The notes beneath the pieces are model-generated. The model saw only the letters and a list, made by a program, of their open reading frames with translations. It was not told where the DNA came from and did not search any database. Position numbers and translations under genes: made by a program. Shown here one piece after another: positions 40,717-48,991 of a DNA stretch of 64,000 nt. Position 1 is the first letter of the stretch. Every line of letters starts with the position of its first letter. This DNA comes from an uncultured Acidobacteriota bacterium (lineage in GTDB: Bacteria > Acidobacteriota > Thermoanaerobaculia > Gp7-AA8): assembly GCA_937870635.1 (NCBI GenBank), contig CALMZP010000109.1, positions 21,947 through 85,946 of the forward strand. Direction: 5' to 3'.

Positions 40717-42499
40717 CTTCATCCTTCATCCTTCATCCTTCATCCTTTTTCTGTTCCTTCTCTCCTGCGCCTCCACCGCGCCGAAACCTCGCATGCTGAA
40801 ACTCGAAGACCTCACGCTCGAAGAAAAGATCGGCCAGATGTTTGCCGGCGCCGGTCACGCTCTGTTCACGAATGAATCGGGCTGGCGCTACCGCGACCTG
40901 ATGCATCAGGTCCGCGACAACAAGGTGGGAGGGCTGACCTGGTTCGTCTCGAACGTGCGCGAGACGGCTTTCCTCACCAAGCAACTCCAGAACGCCGCGC
41001 GGGTGCCGCTGCTCATCAGCGCCGACCTCGAGGCCGGTATCGGCATGCGCCTCATCGACACCACGTACTGGCCGACGGCGATGGCGGTCGCCGCCACCGG
41101 CGAGCCGAAGTTCGCCGAGGAGCTGGGGAGGATCACGGCGAGGGAGGCGAAGGTGCTGGGGATCAACCACATCTTCGCGCCTGTCGCCGACGTGAACGTC
41201 AATCCCGACAATCCGGTCATCAACGCGCGCAGCTACGGTGAAGATCCGCGGGAGGTCTCGAAGTTCGTCGCCGCGTTCATTCGCGGTGTGCAGGGCGAAG
41301 GAGTCCTGGCGACGGCGAAGCATTTTCCCGGACACGGCGACACGCACGTCGATTCCCATCGGTCGCTTCCGGTGCTCGACGTCGATCGCGCGCGGCTCGA
41401 CCGGGTGGAGCTGATTCCTTTTCGCGCCGCGATCGAAGCCGATGTTGCCTCCGTGATGATCGGTCACCTCGCGGTTCCCGCAATCGATCCGACGCCGGCC
41501 GGCACGCGGTCGGTCGCTGAGTCGGTTCACGAGAACCCCTATGCCACGCCGGAAGGGGAGCTGACGCGGAACGGTGCTGTGCCGGCCACACTCTCGAAGA
41601 TCATCATCGAAGACCTGCTGCGCGGTGAACTCGGGTTCAAAGGGCTCGTGGTCAGCGACGCATTCGACATGGGCGGCCTCGTCGCTCACTACGAAGCCGG
41701 TGAAGCGGCCGTTCTGGGCATCCTGGCCGGGGAAGACCAGATCCTGAAGTCGCCGAACATCGACCGCGCCATCGAAGCGGTGAAGGAAGCCGTGCAGAGC
41801 GGGCGGATCCCTGAGTCCCGGATCGACGAGTCGGTGCGGAGAATTCTCGACGCGAAGAGCCGCGTGTCATTCGCGGTCGGCACGCAGGAAGAAGTCTTCC
41901 GGGTCCTCGACTCGCAGCAGCATCGCGACAAGTCCGACGAGATCGCGACGCGCGCGCTCACGCTCCTGCGCGAGGAACCGGGTCTCATGCCTCTCGGCAA
42001 GGGAAAGGGTGTGGTGATCCTCACCGTCAGCGACTTCGATGAGGTCGGCAATCCGCTTCCCGCATTCGCGCGCGAGGTGAATCGACGGCTCGAGAACGTC
42101 GCACCCGTGTTCCTCCTCGACTCGCGGTCGCAGGCGGACGAGATCGTCCCCTTCCTCCACGCCGCGCGAAACGCGGAAGTGGTCCTCCTGGCACTGGCAG
42201 TGCGGGCGCGGTCGGGAGCCGGCCACATGGCGCTGCCGCAGGTCGCGCTCGACGCGATCGCGCAGCTGCCCCCGCGGGTGAAAGTGGCCGGCATCTCGTT
42301 CGGGAGTCCCTACGTGCTCCGCCACCTCCCCGCGCTGCAGACGTACTTCGCGGCATACGGCATCCAGCCGGTGATGCAGCAGGCCTCCGTGCGCGCGTTG
42401 TTCGGCGAGACGGCCGTCACCGGCCGTCTGCCGGTCACGATCCCCGGCATGCACGCCCGCGGTGAGGGGATCCAGAAGGCGTTGACCGTTAACCGTTAA
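40703..42499 (+). CDS. nagZ: NagZ-like beta-N-acetylhexosaminidase (GH3) lipoprotein
   Basis: Lipobox FLLSCA; LEEKIGQMF, ATAKHFPGHGDTHVDSHRSLPVL (KHFPGHGxTxxDSH), VVSDAFDMG. Confidence 0.9.
   Translation: MKRLDFILHPSSFILFLFLLSCASTAPKPRMLKLEDLTLEEKIGQMFAGAGHALFTNESGWRYRDLMHQVRDNKVGGLTWFVSNVRETAFLTKQLQNAARVPLLISADLEAGIGMRLIDTTYWPTAMAVAATGEPKFAEELGRITAREAKVLGINHIFAPVADVNVNPDNPVINARSYGEDPREVSKFVAAFIRGVQGEGVLATAKHFPGHGDTHVDSHRSLPVLDVDRARLDRVELIPFRAAIEADVASVMIGHLAVPAIDPTPAGTRSVAESVHENPYATPEGELTRNGAVPATLSKIIIEDLLRGELGFKGLVVSDAFDMGGLVAHYEAGEAAVLGILAGEDQILKSPNIDRAIEAVKEAVQSGRIPESRIDESVRRILDAKSRVSFAVGTQEEVFRVLDSQQHRDKSDEIATRALTLLREEPGLMPLGKGKGVVILTVSDFDEVGNPLPAFAREVNRRLENVAPVFLLDSRSQADEIVPFLHAARNAEVVLLALAVRARSGAGHMALPQVALDAIAQLPPRVKVAGISFGSPYVLRHLPALQTYFAAYGIQPVMQQASVRALFGETAVTGRLPVTIPGMHARGEGIQKALTVNR
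40718..40750. repeat. TTCATCC heptad direct array (4 units), coding in the nagZ signal peptide
   Basis: ttcatccttcatccttcatccttcatccttttt starting 2 nt after the SSS stop codon. Confidence 0.9.
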
Positions 42500-42502
42500 C
42501 CG
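42482..42502. repeat. GTTAACC heptad array at the 3' end of nagZ
   Basis: ttgaccgttaaccgttaaccg, encoding the ...LTVNR* terminus. Confidence 0.8.
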
Positions 42503-42508
42503 CTGACT

Positions 42509-42600
42509 GGTGGAGCGCGGGCGACCTCGCCCGCGACGGACATGAGGGCGGGTCAGATCGCCCGCCCTCCAACGATCTTTGTGCCCGCCGGGGTCGCTCC
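42509..42600. repeat. REP-like element related to 871-962
   Basis: ggtggagcgcgggcgacctcgcccgcg...gagggcgggtcagatcgcccgccctcc. Confidence 0.55.
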
Positions 42601-42806
42601 AACGGTCCGCCCTTGCGAGGAACGGACAGATTACACTCCTTAACGGTTAACGCATTTTCTTCCGTCCTTGCGCTCGACGGCGTCCTATCACCGTTGCTTA
42701 TGACGAACGCAAAAAAGAGTTGACGGAGTCTTGACTCACGGTCCTCATCGAATTACGGTGGTGCTCCTACGTCTCAGGTCTCAGGAAAAATTTGCGGAGG
42801 GTGTTT

Positions 42807-45800
42807 ATGGCCAGTCGTCGTACGGCGTCTCGTCTCCTCGTTATCCTCGCTCTGGTTGCCCTGGCGGCGACCTCGCTTCAGGCGCAGACCGTCACCGGAA
42901 CCATGCAGGGAAGGGTCACGGATACATCGGGTGCCGTTCTTCCCGGCGTCACCGTCACGATCCGGAACATGGAGACGGGCCTCGAGCGCGTGGTCGTGAC
43001 CGACAGCGAGGGCTTCTTCAACGCACCCTTCCTGCCGATCGGCAGATACCGCCTCGCGGCGGAGCTCGCGGGTCTCGGCACCATGCGGCGCGAGCGCGTT
43101 CCGGTCAATCTGAACCAGACCACGGTTCAGGATTTCATCATCGACCCGCAGATGTCGGAGACGATCACCGTCAACGCCGAGGCGCCGCGGATCAACGTGA
43201 CGGACGGCGAGATCAAGCAGACCATGCGCTCGGAAGAGATCATGACCATGCCCGCCGCCAATCAGACGAACTTCCTGAGGCTGGCCGAAGTGTTCAGCGG
43301 GTTTCAGGAAAACCCGACGTCGGGACAGAACAACCCGACCTCGTCTTCCGGATCATCGATCAACTTCAACGGCACCGGTACGCGCGGTGCCACCTTCCAG
43401 ATCAACGGCGTCAATAACGACGACTCGTCCGAAAACCAGAACCGTCAGGGCGTTGCTCTCGCCACCATCAAGTCGTTCCAGGTGCTGACGAACAACTTCA
43501 GCTCCGAGTTCGGCCGCGGCTACGGCGCGGTGGTCCTCGTGCAGACGAAGAACGGCACGAACGACCTCGCTGGTGAGCTTTACGGTTACGCGCAGGACGC
43601 GCAGTACAACGAGCTCGATGTCTTCAACAAGGGAAACACCAAACCGAAACGCTATCGCCGGCAGTATGGGCTGGCCGCCGGGTTCCCCATCATCCGGGAC
43701 ACGCTCTTCGCGTTCCTGCATGGAGACATGGTGGAAGACAAGGGCTCGGGGTTCATTACCCGCGGCGTCTTCACCGAGGCAGACCTCGCCCTGCCCCGCC
43801 TGACCCTTGGCAACGACACGCCGGCGAACCGCGCCTGGCAGGATTCCATCATCGCGCGCTGGCCCAAGGTCACTCCAAACCGGCCGGCAATCGGGCCGCG
43901 TGCGTACGCAGCGCCTGTCGACAGCGATTTCCCGACGAGCGACTATTCGGCACGCCTCGACTACAACCTGAACGCCAGCAACAATCTCACCGGCCGCTAC
44001 CAGCGCAGCAGCCAGGATCTGACGCCGGGTGAGTTCATCGTCGGAGAAGTGGCGGTCCAGAACAACCGCCAGTCGAACATCGGCATCACCTGGACGGGCA
44101 TCCTCTCGTCAGACACCGTTCAGGAAGCGCGATACGGACTGGGTCTCCGCAGCACCAACGTGAACATCGGCGACGGCAACGATACGCCGGTCGTCCGCAT
44201 CAATGACGTTGGCGGCGGCCTCTTCACGATCCTTGGCAACGCCGGCGCCTTCCCGATCAACCGCAATCAGCGCGACCAGCAGTTCGTCTACAACATCTCC
44301 AGTGCCCGCTGGGCGAACCACACGCTCAAAGGGGGCATGGACATCCGCATGGTCCAGCTCAACGATCTGGCGGACAACTTCTCCCGCGGCTTCTGGACGT
44401 TCAGCCGCAACTGTGCCGGGAAAGACTACGGCACCGGTATCGCCGCGTTCATGGCCGGCTGCGTCAGCCAGTACTGGAAGGGCTACGCGAACTTCTATCT
44501 CGAGAACAGCATCGACGAGCAGAACTTCTACGCGCAGGACGACTGGCGCGTCCGCGACAACCTCATCTTCAACCTCGGCGTCCGCTACGAACGCGCCAAT
44601 GCCGCGAAGGAGGACGAGAATCGCGTCGACTACCAGTACAGCGACAGCGACTACGTCGATCCCAGACTCGGCTTTGCCTATACGCCGAACTGGGACCGCA
44701 ACCGCTTCTTCCGCGCTCTGACCGGCGGTCAGGGCCGATTTTCGATTCGCGGCGGCTACGGCCACTTCCACGGCCGCGTCTTCCAGTCGATTTTCTCGCA
44801 GGGAGGCGCCAACGTCCGCTTCAATCCACCGAACGCCCAGTTCGTCGCCGCGGTGGGCACGACTACGCCCTTCACCCAGCCTGGCTGGAACAATTTCAAC
44901 CTCGCCGATCCGTCGAACGGGTATCAGTTCACGCCCGGGACGTTCCCGACGACTCGATATTCGATCACCACGATTGATAAGAATCTGCAGATGCCGGAGA
45001 CCCGGCAGTGGAACCTGACTTTTGAAAGGCAGATGTTCGCCCAGTCACGTTTCCGCGCCAGCTACATCGGCACGCTCGGCAAAGGGCTTCTGCAGTACGG
45101 TCTCGACAACCTGCCGGTCGCGCCCGGCGCTCCGGGCAGTCAGTACCGGGTCGCTGCCGACTGGCGCTGCGCCGGGACGGGGAATCCTGGCCTGCCGGTC
45201 GGGACGGTGGTAGGAGGCGTTGCCTGTACCCAGGTTTCGCCGATCGCCGCCGATGAGATCAGCATTCGTGTTCCTCGGATCAACGAACGGCGTCCCGATT
45301 CGCGGTACACGACGAATCTCGTCGTCAGCAACGGTTCCCAGAGCTGGTATCACGGCGGCCAGCTCGAATGGGAGACGGGGATGGTCCGCGGCTTCCAGGG
45401 GCGGGCAACGTATACCTACAGCAAGTCGGAAGACACCGGTTCCGAGGCCACCTTCGTCGGAGCCGGCGACACGAACATCCTCGGACCGCACAAGGATTAC
45501 AACCGCGGGCTCTCTCGTTTCCACACCCCGCATCGCTTCACGTTCCTCGGCAGCTACCTCCTCCCGTTCTTCCGCGACCGGGATGACTGGGTGGAAACCG
45601 TCTTCGGCGGCTGGCAGATTGCGACCGTCGTCCGGATCGCTTCGGGCACACCGTTCACGATCATCGATGCAGGCGCGCTCGATGTGAATTTTGACGGTGT
45701 CGGCAATGCCCGCCCTGTCTGCGTGAACCCTTCGGGGTGCGAAGGCCTCGTGATCAACGACCCGGAGACCTCACGGCAGGAGCTCAACCGGTCCAATTTC

Positions 45801-46076
45801 CGTCGCATCGAATACGGCGACACGTTCGATGACCTGGTACCCCGCAATTCGATGTACACGGACGGTCCCGAAACCGTCGATCTCAGCTTCTCCAAATCGT
45901 TCGCGCTGCCGTACCGGAACGATTCGCTGATGATCAAACTCGAAGCGTTCAACGTGTTCGACCGTGTGACGTGGGGATTCCCGGACAACAACTTCAACAG
46001 CTCCACCTTCGGGCGCCTCACGGGACTCAATTACACGCCCCGCTACTTCCAGCTCGGGGTGCGGTACATTTACTGA
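42807..46076 (+). CDS. TonB-dependent, Oar-like outer membrane receptor with carboxypeptidase-regulatory-like domain
   Basis: TMQGRVTDTSGAVLPGVTVTIRNMETGLERVVVTDSEGFFNAPFLPIGRYRL; plug and barrel; ends ...FQLGVRYIY. Confidence 0.92.
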   Translation: MASRRTASRLLVILALVALAATSLQAQTVTGTMQGRVTDTSGAVLPGVTVTIRNMETGLERVVVTDSEGFFNAPFLPIGRYRLAAELAGLGTMRRERVPVNLNQTTVQDFIIDPQMSETITVNAEAPRINVTDGEIKQTMRSEEIMTMPAANQTNFLRLAEVFSGFQENPTSGQNNPTSSSGSSINFNGTGTRGATFQINGVNNDDSSENQNRQGVALATIKSFQVLTNNFSSEFGRGYGAVVLVQTKNGTNDLAGELYGYAQDAQYNELDVFNKGNTKPKRYRRQYGLAAGFPIIRDTLFAFLHGDMVEDKGSGFITRGVFTEADLALPRLTLGNDTPANRAWQDSIIARWPKVTPNRPAIGPRAYAAPVDSDFPTSDYSARLDYNLNASNNLTGRYQRSSQDLTPGEFIVGEVAVQNNRQSNIGITWTGILSSDTVQEARYGLGLRSTNVNIGDGNDTPVVRINDVGGGLFTILGNAGAFPINRNQRDQQFVYNISSARWANHTLKGGMDIRMVQLNDLADNFSRGFWTFSRNCAGKDYGTGIAAFMAGCVSQYWKGYANFYLENSIDEQNFYAQDDWRVRDNLIFNLGVRYERANAAKEDENRVDYQYSDSDYVDPRLGFAYTPNWDRNRFFRALTGGQGRFSIRGGYGHFHGRVFQSIFSQGGANVRFNPPNAQFVAAVGTTTPFTQPGWNNFNLADPSNGYQFTPGTFPTTRYSITTIDKNLQMPETRQWNLTFERQMFAQSRFRASYIGTLGKGLLQYGLDNLPVAPGAPGSQYRVAADWRCAGTGNPGLPVGTVVGGVACTQVSPIAADEISIRVPRINERRPDSRYTTNLVVSNGSQSWYHGGQLEWETGMVRGFQGRATYTYSKSEDTGSEATFVGAGDTNILGPHKDYNRGLSRFHTPHRFTFLGSYLLPFFRDRDDWVETVFGGWQIATVVRIASGTPFTIIDAGALDVNFDGVGNARPVCVNPSGCEGLVINDPETSRQELNRSNFRRIEYGDTFDDLVPRNSMYTDGPETVDLSFSKSFALPYRNDSLMIKLEAFNVFDRVTWGFPDNNFNSSTFGRLTGLNYTPRYFQLGVRYIY

Positions 46077-46097
46077 ATGTTCAGTTCAAGCTGTCAG

Positions 46098-46132
46098 GAA
46101 AGCGCCGGTCGTTCGACCGGCGCTTTCTTTTT
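46098..46132 (+). terminator. Intrinsic terminator of the TonB receptor gene
   Basis: GAAAGCGCCGGTC-GTTC-GACCGGCGCTTTC then TTTTT. Confidence 0.93.
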
Positions 46133-46138
46133 AACCCC

Positions 46139-48820
46139 TCATCGTGATGCGCCGAGATTCGCGCCGAGATAGAGGGAATCGTTGGTGGTGTTGTCGACGA
46201 ACGCCCCGTATGCTCCGATGACACCGGAGAGGGGAGAGACCCGGATCAGAACGGGACCTGACACGTTGATCGCTCGGGCTCGGAAGATGTCGTTGAGCTG
46301 CATGCCGCCGGACATCGGTACGCTCGCCGTAAACTCGTCGACGGGCCTGCCACTGGAATCGACGATCTGAACGCGCACGTTCGCCGGTCCCGTGCCGCCC
46401 CATGGCGTCACCTCGACCAGGCCGATGTTCGTGCGGTAGCGCGGATCGGCGATGGCGCCGAGGATCTCGAGCGTGTCGCCAGCTGTTCCCATCTGAAAGT
46501 TGTTGAGTGGGGGCATCAGGAATCCGTAGGTGCCGCCATTCCCGTCCACGGAATACGTGCGTGATGTGATTCTCACGCCATTGCTGTCGCCCGTAGACTG
46601 GTAACGGAGCTTGGCAATGCCGGTCCGGTTGAACGCTGTCTTGAGGACGTCGCGGATGACGCGGGCCTCGTTCGGAAGGAGCGTCATCGGGAGATTCAGA
46701 AGCTGCGGGCTGTCCCACATCTGCGCCTGAATCGTGACGAATCGGGCCTGTGGTGAGGGGTTGTAGAGATAGAGGTCGCTCCTGAAGTGCGAGTCGTTTG
46801 CGCCATCGAGGTGGCCGATCGCGGGAATGGTTCGAGCGATCGGCGCGGGAAGGTCAGGCGGAAAATACGTCGCGTCATTCGTGCGGTTGTCTGTCACGAA
46901 GACCGATGCGATGGCGTGGCCGGCGACCGGACGGATCAACAGCGCGCCGGTGTCGAACGGCAGCAGGCCCATGTGCGCGCCTACTCCATTGACCCGGAGC
47001 TGACCGCCGGCGGAAGTCGTGAACATCACGTCGGTAAAGCCGGCCGGGCCGGAGAGGCCTGCCGCGTTGAGCGCGGTGCTCGTGCCGGCGCCGGAGGTGT
47101 CGGTGATGACGAGGTTGGTGCGGAAATCGCGACCGAGGAACGCTCCTGCAAACGAGACCGGAAAGCGAGGGCTGGCCGCGGCCGCGTACATGTCGATCGC
47201 ATTCATGCCGAAGCCGAACGTGCCCGGCGTCGTCTGCGACTGCGAATACGTCCGGCTGGTAACGGACACGCTCTTCGCCGGCACGATGAAGAACGCGCCG
47301 AGGCCGGAATCGTGACCGAAGATGGTGAGGAGCGCGTCGGGAGCGAGGCGGATCTCGCGCGGCGCGAGCGTCATCGCTCGTACGCTCACATTTGCTGCGG
47401 CTGTATCTCCCTCGGGGATGAAGCGGATCTCGACGGTCTGCGCTTCGTCATACGGGTTGTAGAAGATGACGTCGGTCCGCCAGTAGCTGCCGAACGCTCC
47501 GGGCGTGCGACCGACGGAGGGCAGAATCAGTTTTTGCTTCAGCGAGCCGCGGACCACACCCCACTCCTGGACCACGTCGCCGCCACCACCTCCCGCGGAG
47601 ACGCCTCCTCCTCCTCCGGCCCATCGCAGTCCTGAGTCGAACACGAATGGTTCGCCAAGCGCGACCTTCTCCACGTCGAGATGGACGAACCCTTTGTTGC
47701 GTTCTTCATTGAGGAAAAGCTCGTCGTATTCGCGCGGTGCCGGTTCGCCGGCATTCCATATGGCGAGCGCCGGATCGATGAAGAGAATCTGATTGGGGAG
47801 GCGGCGCGGAATGTGGACCTGCACGAGAAGCCGCGTCCCGGACGATCCCGCATGCAGCGCTTCGACTTCGGGAGCGGTGATGTCCTCCCAGTGCTTCACG
47901 AGTCCGGCGCTGCCGTGCTGATAGAGAATCGTCGGCGAGCCTGGCCCGCGGCGAATCAGCCACGCGCCAGTGTGATCGAACGTCGGAACGGCGAAGAGGC
48001 CGAGATAGACCTGGCTCGGCGCTTCCATCACGGCGGTCCTGGTGCCTCCATTGACGAGCCATAGCGTGTTGGAGGCTCCCGTCCACTCATGAACGTATGC
48101 CGAGCCGCTCGGCGTTATCCATCCCTCGGCCAGATTGGTTCCGGCGACTGCGAACTTGTTCGAAACAGAGCTCGTGACCGTATCGAGCGTCAGGACCTCG
48201 GTGCCGCTCTGAACCAGCACGCGCCGTCCCTCGCGGTCGGTGCCGATGAGACGCGGATTTGCCACTGCCAGGACGTTGCGCGCCGTGCCGCCGGCGCTGA
48301 TCGCGAAGACAGCCTGCTGAGACGTGATGATGAACGGATCTGCTTCGGTGCCGATGCGAATCGCCGAGCCGCGGCCGCCGGCGAATGGTCCCCCAACATC
48401 GGTCGAGCTCATCACGTGAGTGATGTTGAAGCTTTCGACGGGGAGCACCTTCCAGGTCGCGCCGGCGTCGCTGCTGAACATGAATCGCAGCGCCCCGGCG
48501 TGAGTTGTCTGGATGAGAATCGACGGCACGCCCGCGGCGTTTTCACGAACCGCGGCCGCGCCGATGGATACATTCGAATCATCCTGGGGATAAATCACCG
48601 ACGGTGCCTTCTCACCCTTCGAGTCATAAATGACGAGTTGCGAGGACGTGAACCCCGATCCAGGTCTCGATTCGACGAGAACGAAGTGGCGGTTCATGCG
48701 GTGCTGCACCGCGGGAAACGCGACCCGGTCGGTATACGGCGCGTACGAGATCACGCGGGCCATTGCGGGCAGGCAGAAGACAAGGAGCACGATGAGAGCG
48801 GGATAAAGCCGGCGGATCAT
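46139..48820 (-). CDS. Large secreted protein, paralog A
   Basis: Signal peptide; ARVISYAPYTDRVAFPAVQHRMNRHFVLVES; shares N- and C-terminal blocks with 51952-54684. Confidence 0.78.
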   Translation of the reverse strand: MIRRLYPALIVLLVFCLPAMARVISYAPYTDRVAFPAVQHRMNRHFVLVESRPGSGFTSSQLVIYDSKGEKAPSVIYPQDDSNVSIGAAAVRENAAGVPSILIQTTHAGALRFMFSSDAGATWKVLPVESFNITHVMSSTDVGGPFAGGRGSAIRIGTEADPFIITSQQAVFAISAGGTARNVLAVANPRLIGTDREGRRVLVQSGTEVLTLDTVTSSVSNKFAVAGTNLAEGWITPSGSAYVHEWTGASNTLWLVNGGTRTAVMEAPSQVYLGLFAVPTFDHTGAWLIRRGPGSPTILYQHGSAGLVKHWEDITAPEVEALHAGSSGTRLLVQVHIPRRLPNQILFIDPALAIWNAGEPAPREYDELFLNEERNKGFVHLDVEKVALGEPFVFDSGLRWAGGGGGVSAGGGGGDVVQEWGVVRGSLKQKLILPSVGRTPGAFGSYWRTDVIFYNPYDEAQTVEIRFIPEGDTAAANVSVRAMTLAPREIRLAPDALLTIFGHDSGLGAFFIVPAKSVSVTSRTYSQSQTTPGTFGFGMNAIDMYAAAASPRFPVSFAGAFLGRDFRTNLVITDTSGAGTSTALNAAGLSGPAGFTDVMFTTSAGGQLRVNGVGAHMGLLPFDTGALLIRPVAGHAIASVFVTDNRTNDATYFPPDLPAPIARTIPAIGHLDGANDSHFRSDLYLYNPSPQARFVTIQAQMWDSPQLLNLPMTLLPNEARVIRDVLKTAFNRTGIAKLRYQSTGDSNGVRITSRTYSVDGNGGTYGFLMPPLNNFQMGTAGDTLEILGAIADPRYRTNIGLVEVTPWGGTGPANVRVQIVDSSGRPVDEFTASVPMSGGMQLNDIFRARAINVSGPVLIRVSPLSGVIGAYGAFVDNTTNDSLYLGANLGASR

Positions 48821-48991
48821 TGGCAGGTCCTCCTCGGTTGCAGATTTTATGTGAACATAGCATGAAAGGCGTGGTTATTTCTGGGATTTCAATGTTGTAG
48901 CAGCAAATCATGATGCTGCAATGACTTCCGTCGCCAAATGCGACCTGCCACGATTGGTCGCTTCCGGCGGTGACTGCGATACATTGCCAGC

